From NCBI RefSeq assembly GCF_042680685.1, contig NZ_JBHUEA010000003.1, positions 171,203-235,202 on the forward strand: 64,000 nucleotides of DNA, read 5' to 3'. Origin of the DNA: Amnibacterium endophyticum (GTDB lineage Bacteria > Actinomycetota > Actinomycetes > Actinomycetales > Microbacteriaceae). The translations under genes and the position numbers were made by a program. Shown one piece after another: positions 32,021 through 40,449 of the stretch. Within the stretch, counting starts at the first letter, position 1, and each line of letters opens with the position of its first letter. The notes under the pieces were generated by a model, which did not search any database, had not been told where the DNA came from, and saw nothing but the letters and a program-made list of their open reading frames with translations.

Positions 32021-33778
32021 ATGACGATGCAGGGCCGAGCCGTCGCCGTGGGCGGGCTGCGGGAGATCCTCGTTCCCGGCGGCGGTCGGCTGGGCGGCGT
32101 CGCCCCCGTCGGACCGGTCGGCTTCCCGGTGCTCGACCCCGGCTCCCTCAGCATCGACCACGACCTCCTGCGCACCGGCAGCCTCGAGACGTACCTCGCC
32201 GAGGGCTGGATGCCGCTCGAGCGCCTGCCGGGCCGCGTCCTCGTCGGCACGAGCCTGCCGCCCGGGCACCACGTGCTCGACGGCCTCGCCGCGCGCCTCG
32301 GCGCGCCCGTGCAGCTGGTCGCGCTCGCGCCGTGGGCCCTGCGGGAGCACGTGCTCGCGGTCTTCGACGGCGAGGTGGCCGACGCCGCGGCGAACCGGCT
32401 GTGGCGGGAGCAGCCCGTCGTGAGCGCCCGGATCGTGCTGTCGCGCGGCCAGCGGACCGCGCTGTGGGCGGCGCTCGCGGTCGTCGTGCCGCTCGTCGTG
32501 CTGTTCCCGCGGCCCGCCGCGGCGCTCGCGCTCGGCATCGGCAGCGCCGTCTTCCTGGCCGCCACCGGCTTCAAGCTGATCGTCGCGATGCGCGGTGCGC
32601 GCTTCGACGTCGTCGAGCAGGTGACGGCGGAGGAGGTCGCAGCGCTGGACGACGCGGGCCTGCCCGTCTACACGGTGCTGGTCCCCGTGTTCCGAGAGGC
32701 GAACATCGTGGCCCAGCTGGTCGAGAACCTCGGCGGCCTCGACTGGCCGGCGTCGCGGCTCGAGGTGCTGGTGCTCGTCGAGGAGGAGGACGACGAGACC
32801 CGCGCCGCGATCGAGGCGGCGTCCCCGCCCGAGCACTTCCGGATCGTGACCGTGCCGGCCGGGGCGCCGCAGACGAAGCCGCGCGCCTGCAACGTCGGCC
32901 TCTCGCTCGCGACCGGCGAGTACCTCGTGATCTACGACGCCGAGGACACGCCCGACCCCGACCAGCTGAAGAAGGCGCTCGTCGCCTTCCGGCGCGGCGG
33001 CGACGACCTCGTCTGCGTGCAGGCCGCGCTCAACTACTTCAACGCGACCGAGAACGCGCTCACCCGCATGTTCACGCTCGAGTACAGCTACTGGTTCGAC
33101 TACATGCTGGCCGGCCTCGACGCCTCCGACCTGCCGATCCCGCTCGGCGGCACGTCGAACCACTTCCGCACCGACGCGCTGCGTCGTCTCGGCGGCTGGG
33201 ACCCCTTCAACGTCACGGAGGACGCGGACCTCGGCGTGCGCGCCTCGGCGATGGGGTACCGGGTCGGCGTCATCAACTCCACCACGATGGAGGAGGCGAA
33301 CACGTCGATCCCGAACTTCGTGCGGCAGCGGAGCCGCTGGATCAAGGGCTACATGCAGACGACGCTCGTGCACGCGAGGCAGCCGCTCGAGCTGATCGCC
33401 CGGATCGGGCTGCGCCGCTTCCTCGCCTTCGCCCTGCTCATCGGCGGCACCCCCGCGGTGTTCCTCGGGGTGCTGCCCAGCTACCTCGTCACCGGCGCCG
33501 TGCTCCTCATGCCGGCGTCGATCACGGCGGGGCTGTTCCCCGCGTGGGTGCTTTGGCTGTGCCTGCTCAACTTCGTCCTCGGGAACTCCCTGATGATCTA
33601 CCTGTCGATGATGGGGCCGTACAAGCGCGGCAACTTCAACCTCGTGCTCTGGTCGCTGCTCAACCCCGTCTACTGGGTGCTGCACTCGATCGCCTCCTAC
33701 AAGGCCCTCTGGCAGCTGGTGACGCGGCCGCACTACTGGGAGAAGACCGCGCACGGACTGACGACCCATGTCGCTTGA
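32021..33778 (+). CDS. Membrane glycosyltransferase family 2 with N-terminal GspE_N-like domain
   Basis: 585 aa. Residues 1-130 resemble the type II secretion GspE/MshE N-terminal domain (a c-di-GMP binding fold in some proteins); two helices follow (about 145-195). The GT2 core has VYTVLVPVFREANIV, DAEDTPDPDQL (first Asp motif), LGGTSNHFR, TEDADLG (catalytic Asp) and QRSRWIKGY (QxxRW), the full processive-synthase set. Four C-terminal membrane segments complete a BcsA-like channel. The product is probably an extracellular polysaccharide of unknown sugar. The next gene overlaps by 11 nt and is a likely partner. Confidence 0.88.
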   Translation: MTMQGRAVAVGGLREILVPGGGRLGGVAPVGPVGFPVLDPGSLSIDHDLLRTGSLETYLAEGWMPLERLPGRVLVGTSLPPGHHVLDGLAARLGAPVQLVALAPWALREHVLAVFDGEVADAAANRLWREQPVVSARIVLSRGQRTALWAALAVVVPLVVLFPRPAAALALGIGSAVFLAATGFKLIVAMRGARFDVVEQVTAEEVAALDDAGLPVYTVLVPVFREANIVAQLVENLGGLDWPASRLEVLVLVEEEDDETRAAIEAASPPEHFRIVTVPAGAPQTKPRACNVGLSLATGEYLVIYDAEDTPDPDQLKKALVAFRRGGDDLVCVQAALNYFNATENALTRMFTLEYSYWFDYMLAGLDASDLPIPLGGTSNHFRTDALRRLGGWDPFNVTEDADLGVRASAMGYRVGVINSTTMEEANTSIPNFVRQRSRWIKGYMQTTLVHARQPLELIARIGLRRFLAFALLIGGTPAVFLGVLPSYLVTGAVLLMPASITAGLFPAWVLWLCLLNFVLGNSLMIYLSMMGPYKRGNFNLVLWSLLNPVYWVLHSIASYKALWQLVTRPHYWEKTAHGLTTHVA

Positions 33779-34955
33779 CGCGCCGGTCCGGGATCCGCTG
33801 CCGACGTTCCAGGGCCGGATCCACGAGCTCCACACGCCGCGCGCCCGGTCGCGCCACGCCCGCTGGCCGCGGGACCCGGCGGCCAGGATGCTCGCCCGCG
33901 TCCTGCTGTCGGCGCCGTTCCTCGTCGTCGCCGTGCTGGGGGAGCTGGGCGGCGGGGTCGCGGACACGCCGAACGCCCTGCTGCTGACGCGCTCGCTCGC
34001 CCTGCCCTGGGACCGCTTCGATCCGGCCTGGGTGGGGAGCCTGTACCCGCCGATCACGACCGTGATCGCGGCGGCCGCGCCGGGCGGGTCGCTCGGGCTG
34101 TCCGTCGTCGGCGCCCTCGCGGCCGGCGTCCTGCTGCACATGCTGCTGGAGCAGATGCACCGGCGCGGGTTCTCGGCGACGTCGATGGCGGTGCTGGTGC
34201 TCGCCCTCGCGGCGAACCCGCTCTACGGCTACGCCGCGACGCAGAGCCTGCAGGTGTTCCTCGGCCTCGGGCTGTTCGGCCTCGGGTTCGCCGACCTCGT
34301 CCGCTTCACCGACGAGCGGGACACGCAGAGCGGCTTCATCGCCGGCATCACGCTGATGCTCGCCGCGCTCTCCGACGCGAGCGGCATCGTCTACGTGCTC
34401 GCCGCGGCGCTCGCCGCCCCGCTGCTCTCGATGCGCAGCGGGTACCGGGTCGGCCGCACCTTCGCGAACACCCTCGTCGTCCTGTTCCCGACGATGTGCG
34501 CGTTCGGCGGGGTGATGCTGCTCGAGTGGATCTTCGCCGGCGACCCGTTGCGGGTCGTCCGGGGCATCGCGAGCATCGACGGGGCGCGCCTCGCGATCTT
34601 CGAGCAGATGTTCACGACCCCGCTCGGCTGGCTCTGGCTCGCCTCGCTCGGCGGCGCCTGGGCGATGGCGCTCATCACCGGCCGCCCGCAGGCCGTGCCG
34701 CTGCTGCTGCTGCTCTACAGCGCCGTGATCGGCGCCTACCTGCTCGGCCTCGTGCCGTACTCCGCGGCCGGCACCCTGTACCTGATCATGGCGCTCGCCG
34801 CGATCGGCCTTATCCCCGCGGCACCGACCGGCCGCCTCACCGTCACGGTGAACCTGATCGCGCTGCTCGTGCTCGCCGACGCCTGGGTGCAGGGCTTCAC
34901 GCGGCCCGTCGTCGTGGAGTGGATGGAGGCGGTCGTCGCCGCGCTCGCGCGCTGA
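33768..34955 (+). CDS. Polytopic membrane protein, partner of the glycosyltransferase
   Basis: 395 aa with about nine or ten membrane segments after a 45-residue basic N-terminus. ATG 33768 lies inside the end of the glycosyltransferase gene (11-nt overlap), so the two are translationally coupled. There is no known catalytic motif; the pattern (many helices, short loops) fits an export or assembly subunit for the glycan. Function not recognised. Confidence 0.75.
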   Translation: MSLDAPVRDPLPTFQGRIHELHTPRARSRHARWPRDPAARMLARVLLSAPFLVVAVLGELGGGVADTPNALLLTRSLALPWDRFDPAWVGSLYPPITTVIAAAAPGGSLGLSVVGALAAGVLLHMLLEQMHRRGFSATSMAVLVLALAANPLYGYAATQSLQVFLGLGLFGLGFADLVRFTDERDTQSGFIAGITLMLAALSDASGIVYVLAAALAAPLLSMRSGYRVGRTFANTLVVLFPTMCAFGGVMLLEWIFAGDPLRVVRGIASIDGARLAIFEQMFTTPLGWLWLASLGGAWAMALITGRPQAVPLLLLLYSAVIGAYLLGLVPYSAAGTLYLIMALAAIGLIPAAPTGRLTVTVNLIALLVLADAWVQGFTRPVVVEWMEAVVAALAR

Positions 34956-34959
34956 CGGC

Positions 34960-35709
34960 TCACTCGTCGAGGGCCACGACGAGGGCCATGCCCCACCGGA
35001 CGTCGTCCCCGATCGCGAGGTCGAACCCGCGCACCTCGGCCCCGCGGGCCCGCTGGACGGTCGCGACCGTCGGGGTCGGGCCGCACCGCGCCGTGGCGGT
35101 GGCGAGCACGTGGACGGCCGGGCGCTCCGGCGTCGATCCCCGCAGCGTCCAGCGGTAGCGGCCGGTGCCCGCGCACTGCACGACGATGCTGAGCGGCCGC
35201 GCCGCGGTGGACGCCTCGCGGGCCGGGGCGTAGCGCCGGGCGAACGGCCCCGACCCCTGCTGGAGCCAGGCGATCGGGCGCCGGCCGTCCCACACGTCGA
35301 GCTGCGGCAGATCGCTGCCCTGCACCGCGCGGACGACCAGCCGCACGTCGGTCCGACCGGGCGTGGCCAGGCGGCTGATCGCGTCCCGGTCGGCGACCGC
35401 GTAGGGGCCGCCCGTGACGAGCGGCTGCGCGAGGTCGCGGGGCTGCTCGGCCCGGTCCACGGCTGCGGAGGCGGTGGCCGCGGCACCGACCGCCACCAGG
35501 GCGGCGAGCCCGAGCGCCGCGGGAGCGAGCGCCCGTCGCCGGCGACGCGCGGACCGGGCGGGCGGGTCGTCCCGCGTCGCAGCCGCCGCCGGTGCCGTCC
35601 GCTCGAGCAGGGCGGTGTACCGCTCGACCGCGCCCGCCGGCGGCGACGGCCGGTACAGGTCCTCCCGCAGCCGCCGCAGCTCGGGCCCCTCCGCCGTCCG
35701 CTGCTGCAC
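34960..35709 (-). CDS. Single-pass membrane protein of unknown function
   Basis: 249 aa from GTG 35709. A 70-residue Arg/Ala-rich cytosolic part (ELRRLREDLYRPSPP) leads to one membrane helix (residues about 72-95, ALAPAALGLAALVAVGAAAT) and a 150-residue outer domain with two Cys (VVQCAGTGRY, ATARCGPTP) that may form a disulfide. The layout is like an anti-sigma factor, but no zinc-binding or sigma partner is present. The initiation site is weak. Not recognised. Confidence 0.6.
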   Translation of the reverse strand: MQQRTAEGPELRRLREDLYRPSPPAGAVERYTALLERTAPAAAATRDDPPARSARRRRRALAPAALGLAALVAVGAAATASAAVDRAEQPRDLAQPLVTGGPYAVADRDAISRLATPGRTDVRLVVRAVQGSDLPQLDVWDGRRPIAWLQQGSGPFARRYAPAREASTAARPLSIVVQCAGTGRYRWTLRGSTPERPAVHVLATATARCGPTPTVATVQRARGAEVRGFDLAIGDDVRWGMALVVALDE

Positions 35710-35753
35710 CCCGGCAGTGTGCGCGCCGAGGCTGGGCGGCGGGACCGGACGGG

Positions 35754-36860
35754 TCAGGCCAGGCGCAGGGCCGCGGCCGCCGGGCAGTCGAACGGGTCCG
35801 CGTGCCGGATGCCCACGCGGTGCACCGACCTGATCACGTCGCGCATCGCGACCGGGAGCGTGCGCTCCAGGTAGGGGACGCCGATCTCGGCGCAGTAGTC
35901 GCGGATCATCGCCCGGCCGCGGCGCAGGTTCGCGCTCGGCATGCTCGGGAACAGGTGGTGCTCGATCTGGTGGTTGAGCCCGCCCATGGCGATGTCGACG
36001 AGGCGACCGCCATTGATGTTGCGGGAGGTGAGCACCTGGCGACGCAGGTAGTCGACGCGCTGCGCGTGGTCGATCAGCGGCATGCCGATGTGGTTCGGCG
36101 CGAACGCGCCGCCCATCAGGAAGCCGAAGGCGAGCAGCTGCACGACGAGCGCGCTGAGCCCGATCACCGGGCCGGCGGCGAGCACGAGCAGCAGCGGGAA
36201 GCCGATCAGGCGGACGGCGAGGAAGGCGATCTCCGCGGGGCGCTGCTTGACCTCGCCGCGTCCGAGGACCATGCGCAGCGTCTTCGCGTGGAGGTCCAGG
36301 CCGGTGAGCGTCATCGCGGGCAGGAAGAACCACCCCTGGTGCCGCATCAGGAACGCGGCCGGGCCGCGACGCGAGGCGGCGTCCTCGGGCGTGAACACGA
36401 TCAGGTTCGGGTCCATGTCCGTGTCCTTGCCGAGGGTGTTCGGGTTGCCGTGGTGGCGGGTGTGCTTGTGCATCCACCAGCCGTAGCCGAGGCCGACGAC
36501 CAGGTTGGCGACGACGCGGGAGAACCACTCGTTGGCCCTCCCCGAGGCGAAGACCTGGCGGTGCGCGCCGTCGTGGGCGAGGAAGCCCGCCTGCGCGAAG
36601 ACCGCGCCGAACCAGACGGCGACGGCGAGCTGCCACCACGAGTGCCCGAGCAGCACGACGGCGGCGATGCCGGCGCCGAGGGCGAGCACGATCAGCAGCG
36701 AGCGCACGAGGTACGGGCCGTACCGCCGCTCGAGCAGCCCGGCCGCCTTGATCCGGCGCGACAGCTCCGCGTACTCGCTCGCGTGCGCGGCCTGCGCGCC
36801 GCCGGGCGCGACGCGGCGGGGCCGGGTCGTGCGGACGGCGGGAGGGGCGGTGGTGCTCAT
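35754..36860 (-). CDS. Membrane fatty acid desaturase
   Basis: 368 aa from ATG 36860 (a longer frame from 36974 is unlikely). Three histidine boxes bind the diiron centre: HDGAHR, HKHTRHHGNPN and HQIEHHLFP. Hydrophobic pairs around residues 55-95 and 195-245 form the four-helix membrane core. It introduces a double bond into acyl chains of membrane lipids, as in acyl-CoA or acyl-lipid desaturases of the DesA3/front-end type. A NarL two-component system lies directly upstream in the same direction, recalling DesKR control of des in Bacillus. TAGCGT lies 7 nt before the ATG. Confidence 0.9.
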   Translation of the reverse strand: MSTTAPPAVRTTRPRRVAPGGAQAAHASEYAELSRRIKAAGLLERRYGPYLVRSLLIVLALGAGIAAVVLLGHSWWQLAVAVWFGAVFAQAGFLAHDGAHRQVFASGRANEWFSRVVANLVVGLGYGWWMHKHTRHHGNPNTLGKDTDMDPNLIVFTPEDAASRRGPAAFLMRHQGWFFLPAMTLTGLDLHAKTLRMVLGRGEVKQRPAEIAFLAVRLIGFPLLLVLAAGPVIGLSALVVQLLAFGFLMGGAFAPNHIGMPLIDHAQRVDYLRRQVLTSRNINGGRLVDIAMGGLNHQIEHHLFPSMPSANLRRGRAMIRDYCAEIGVPYLERTLPVAMRDVIRSVHRVGIRHADPFDCPAAAALRLA

Positions 36861-36916
36861 GGTGGCGACGCTACGGACGGGGCCGCGCGACCGCGTCCCT
36901 CCCCGGAACCGTCCTG

Positions 36917-36929
36917 CCCGTAGTACGGG
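36917..36929. promoter_or_regulatory. Palindrome in the desaturase promoter region
   Basis: CCCGTA-G-TACGGG, 13 bp, about 57 bp upstream of the desaturase start and 42 bp after the response-regulator stop. The position and dyad symmetry fit a site for the adjacent NarL regulator. Confidence 0.4.
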
Positions 36930-36970
36930 GGTAGGGGGTGGCCGCCGGTCGCGCTCCGGCCGCTTCCCGG

Positions 36971-37636
36971 TCACTCCCCGGGGACGACCAGGCCCGACTC
37001 GTAGGCGACGACGACCGCCTGCGCGCGGTCGCGGAGGCCGAGCTTGCCGAGCACGCGGCTGACGTGCGTCTTCACCGTCTGCTCGGCGATGAAGAGCGCC
37101 CCGGCGATCTCGCGGTTGCTGCGGCCGCGCGCGACCTCGCGCAGCACCTCCCGCTCCCGGTCCGTCAGCCCGTCCAGCTCGGCCATGGAGGTCTGCCCGG
37201 CGGGCCGAGCCGCGAACCGCTCGATCAGCCGCCGCGTCACGCTGGGGGCGAGGAGGGCGTCGCCGCGCGCCACCACGCGCACGGCCTCCACCAGCTCGTC
37301 CGGCAGCGCGTCCTTCAGCAGGAAGCCGCTCGCGCCCGCGCGCAGCGCCTCGAGCACGTAGTCGTCGACGTCGAAGGTGGTGAGCACGACCACCCTCGGG
37401 CGCGGCTCCGGCCGGTCCGGGGCCAGCAGCGCCCGGGTCGCCTCGAGCCCGTCGAGCACGGGCATCCGCACGTCCATGAGCACGACGTCCGGAGCGGTCG
37501 CCTCGGCCAGCCGCAGCGCCTCGGCGCCGTCCGCGGCCTGCCCGACGACCTCGAGCCCCTCCTGCGCGCCCAGCAGCGCCGCGAAGCCGGCCCGGACCAT
37601 CGCCTGGTCGTCGGCGATGAGCACGCGGATCGTCAT
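36971..37636 (-). CDS. NarL/LuxR family response regulator (DesR-like context)
   Basis: 221 aa. The receiver has DD (residues 9-10), phosphoacceptor Asp in VLMDVRMP (about 55), VLTTF and LLKDAL (Lys about 106). LuxR domain: LTDREREVLREVARGRSNREI and AEQTVKTHVSRVLGKLGLRD. It overlaps the kinase stop (ATGA). Downstream lies the desaturase, with a palindrome between them, so lipid fluidity control is a reasonable guess. Confidence 0.94.
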   Translation of the reverse strand: MTIRVLIADDQAMVRAGFAALLGAQEGLEVVGQAADGAEALRLAEATAPDVVLMDVRMPVLDGLEATRALLAPDRPEPRPRVVVLTTFDVDDYVLEALRAGASGFLLKDALPDELVEAVRVVARGDALLAPSVTRRLIERFAARPAGQTSMAELDGLTDREREVLREVARGRSNREIAGALFIAEQTVKTHVSRVLGKLGLRDRAQAVVVAYESGLVVPGE

Positions 37637-38886
37637 GCCGTCCTCCCGGCGCGCAGCGGCAGCACGGCGCGGACGGCGTAGCCCCCGTCGTCCTCGGGTC
37701 CGAACCGCACGGTGCCGCCGGCGCTCGCCGCGCGCTCCGCCATCCCCACGAGGCCGTGCCCGGGGCGGATCGGTCCGGCGGTCGCGGCGCCGGCCGCGTT
37801 CACGACCGCGAGTCGGAGCGCGTGCTCGGTGCGGTCGAGCGTCACCCGGACCGGGGCGCCGGACGCGTGCCGCAGCGCGTTGCTGATCGCCTCCTGCACG
37901 ATCCGGTACGCGGCGAGGGCCGTGACGGGGCCGATGCCCGCCGCCCAGTCGCCGTCCGGGGTCTCGAGCACGACGCCGGGTCCCGCCCCGCCCGCCTGAG
38001 CGACGAGCGCCGGCAGGTCGTCGAGCCCCGGCTGCGGGCGGAGGTCGGCCTCGTCGGTGCCGCGCAGGACCCGCAGCAGCCCGCGCATCTCGTCGAGCGC
38101 CTGGCGCGACTGCGCCCCGATGCGGTCGAGCTCGTCGATGGCCGCGTCGCCGAGGTCGGCGTGCCGGAACCGCGCCGTCGAGGTCTGCACCGCGATCAGG
38201 GACAGCCCGTGCGCGACGACGTCATGCAGCTCGCGGGCGATGCGGGCGCGCTCCTCGGCCAGCAGCCGCCGCTCCGCCTCCTCCGCGACCATCCGGCGCT
38301 CGTGCAGCAGCTCCGAGCGCACCCGGCGCCACTGCGCGAGCAGCAGCGCCACGACGATCGCCCCGGCGGACACCGCCCCGAAGACGGTCAGGACGACCGG
38401 GACGACCGGGTCCCCGGGCCGCAGCACGGCGGCGAGCGCGGCGGAGGCGCCGAGCGCCAGCACCCAGTGCAGCAGCGGCACGAGCAGCCGGGCGCGCGCG
38501 GCGACCGCGGCGAGCACCAGCGTGTGGGTCACCATCATCGCGGGCCACCACGGCCAGATCCCGGCTGCGGGCGCCGACAGCGCCTGCAGCGCGAGGGCGG
38601 CCGCGAGGCCGAGCGGCGCCGCGACGTTGGGCACCCGCGTCGCGAGCGGCAGCGCGGCCGAGTGCGCGACGGCGAGGAGGAACGCGAGCGGCACCGCGAT
38701 CCCGTGGACGGCGGATCCGAGCGCGGCCTCCACCAGCACCAGCACCACCGCGGTCACGAGCGCGGCGCCCCTGAGCACCCGGTCGATGCGCAGCAGGCGC
38801 GCCTGCTCGAGCACCGCGCGGAGCCCGCGTCCCGCGACGGCGACTGCGCGGCGCAGCGGCGCCGACGCGCTCACGGAAGCGGTCAT
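37633..38886 (-). CDS. Sensor histidine kinase (HisKA_3 type)
   Basis: 417 aa. Five or six membrane helices (about residues 38-180) precede ERARIARELHDVVAHGLSLIAV, the phosphoacceptor region (His near residue 218), and an HATPase domain with YRIVQEAISNALRHA and GHGLVGMAERA. Almost no outer loop is present, as in the membrane-thickness sensor DesK, and the desaturase is two genes on. The sensing role is inferred from this context only. Confidence 0.93.
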   Translation of the reverse strand: MTASVSASAPLRRAVAVAGRGLRAVLEQARLLRIDRVLRGAALVTAVVLVLVEAALGSAVHGIAVPLAFLLAVAHSAALPLATRVPNVAAPLGLAAALALQALSAPAAGIWPWWPAMMVTHTLVLAAVAARARLLVPLLHWVLALGASAALAAVLRPGDPVVPVVLTVFGAVSAGAIVVALLLAQWRRVRSELLHERRMVAEEAERRLLAEERARIARELHDVVAHGLSLIAVQTSTARFRHADLGDAAIDELDRIGAQSRQALDEMRGLLRVLRGTDEADLRPQPGLDDLPALVAQAGGAGPGVVLETPDGDWAAGIGPVTALAAYRIVQEAISNALRHASGAPVRVTLDRTEHALRLAVVNAAGAATAGPIRPGHGLVGMAERAASAGGTVRFGPEDDGGYAVRAVLPLRAGRTA

Positions 38887-39059
38887 GCGTCCCCTTCCGC
38901 CGCGGGAGCCTCAGCGTACGGCGGCCGGCGGCGGCCCGGGGCGGGCGACCCCGGCAAAGCGCTGAGCGGCCGCACAGGCCTCCGCATCGACGTGCCAGGG
39001 TCGCCGGATGCGCACGACCGCCCCCGCCCCCTCCCCTGCACCGATCGCCGGCCGCTGAC

Positions 39060-40418
39060 GTGGGCGCCGGCGGGTCGGGCGGGCGCCGCGCCGTCGTGCG
39101 AGAGGGCTTCCAGACCCGTCTGTGGCCGCTGCCGGTGATCGGCCTGGTCGTCGCGGTGCTGCTCGGGGTCGCGGTGCCGCTGCTGGACGAGGCGCTCGAC
39201 GACCGCATGCCGACGGTGCTGCGGACCGTCCTGTTCAGCGGTGGTCCGGACGCGGCCAGGACGGTGCTGAGCGCGGTCGCGGGCTCGCTGATCACGGTGA
39301 CCTCGCTCACCTTCTCCCTGACGGTCGTGACGCTGCAGCTGGCGAGCAGCCAGTTCTCGCCTCGGCTGCTCAGGACGTTCTCCCGCGACCGGTTCGTGCA
39401 CGCGGTCCTCGCGGTGTTCCTCGGCACGTTCGCCTACACGCTCGTGGTGATGCGGACGATCCGGAACGACGGGGACGCCGGCGGGCTGTTCGTCCCCGAG
39501 CTCGGCGTCACGCTCACGGTGCTCGCCACCCTCGCGGCCGTCGTCTGCATCGTGCTGTTCCTCGCCCACCTGTCGTCGCAGATCCGGGTGGAGATGATCC
39601 TCGAGCGCGTGCGGAAGGAGACCGAGACCACGATCGACCGCTCGCTCGACCGTCGCGGATCCGCGCCCGACAGCCCGCCGGCGCCGCCGCGCCCGCCGCA
39701 CGACGCCGCCCTGCTGATCGCGCCCCGCACCGGGGTGCTCGCGAGCGCCGACGAGGACGCCCTGCTCCAGGCGGCGGCCGACGCCTCGGCCGTGGTCCTC
39801 GTCGAGGCGCAGCCCGGGGACTCGGTGGTGGCGGGCACGCCGGTCGGGCGGTGCTGGGCGTCGAGGGGCGACCCGCCGACCGGCGAGGCGCTCGACCGGC
39901 TGCGGACGCGGGTGCTCGCCGCGCTGCAGATCGGCCCGGAGCGGACCGCCGCGCAGGACGTGGCGTTCGGCCTGCGCCAGCTGGCCGACGTCGCGGACAA
40001 GGCGCTGTCGCCCGGCATCAACGACCCCACCACCGCCGTCCACGCGCTCGGTCACCTGTCCGGGGCGCTCTGCCACGCGTTGCGCCACGAGCTCGGCCCG
40101 CGACTGCTCCGCGACGAGCACGACGCCGTCCGGGTGGTCCTGCGGCGCCCGGGCTTCCACGACCTGCTCGACGACGCGATCGCGCAGCCGCGCCGCTTCG
40201 GCGCCGACAGCCCGGACGTGCTGGGGCGGATCGCGCGGCTGCTGCAGGAGGTGGCCTGGTGCGTGCCCGACGCCGACGCTGCCGCCTCGGTCCGGCAGCA
40301 GGTGGTGCGGACGCGGCAGACGGTGCGGGACGCCGGCCTGCCCGCGACGGAGGACGCCGAGCTCGAGCGCGAGCTGGCGCGGGTCGAGCAGGTGCTCGAG
40401 GGGCGGTGGCCGGCGTGA
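39060..40418 (+). CDS. DUF2254 family membrane protein
   Basis: 452 aa from GTG 39060 (GTG 39096 is an alternative). Four membrane helices occur in the first 190 residues, with the family motif SLITVTSLTFSLTVVTLQLASSQFSPRLLRTF between the second and third. The cytosolic half has DVAFGLRQLADVADKALSPGINDPTTA, the DUF2254 hallmark. The function is not established. It is followed 31 nt later by the convergent purL stop. Confidence 0.87.
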   Translation: MGAGGSGGRRAVVREGFQTRLWPLPVIGLVVAVLLGVAVPLLDEALDDRMPTVLRTVLFSGGPDAARTVLSAVAGSLITVTSLTFSLTVVTLQLASSQFSPRLLRTFSRDRFVHAVLAVFLGTFAYTLVVMRTIRNDGDAGGLFVPELGVTLTVLATLAAVVCIVLFLAHLSSQIRVEMILERVRKETETTIDRSLDRRGSAPDSPPAPPRPPHDAALLIAPRTGVLASADEDALLQAAADASAVVLVEAQPGDSVVAGTPVGRCWASRGDPPTGEALDRLRTRVLAALQIGPERTAAQDVAFGLRQLADVADKALSPGINDPTTAVHALGHLSGALCHALRHELGPRLLRDEHDAVRVVLRRPGFHDLLDDAIAQPRRFGADSPDVLGRIARLLQEVAWCVPDADAAASVRQQVVRTRQTVRDAGLPATEDAELERELARVEQVLEGRWPA

Positions 40419-40449
40419 CCGGCCGCCGCCAGTCGCGTGCGGCCCGGGG

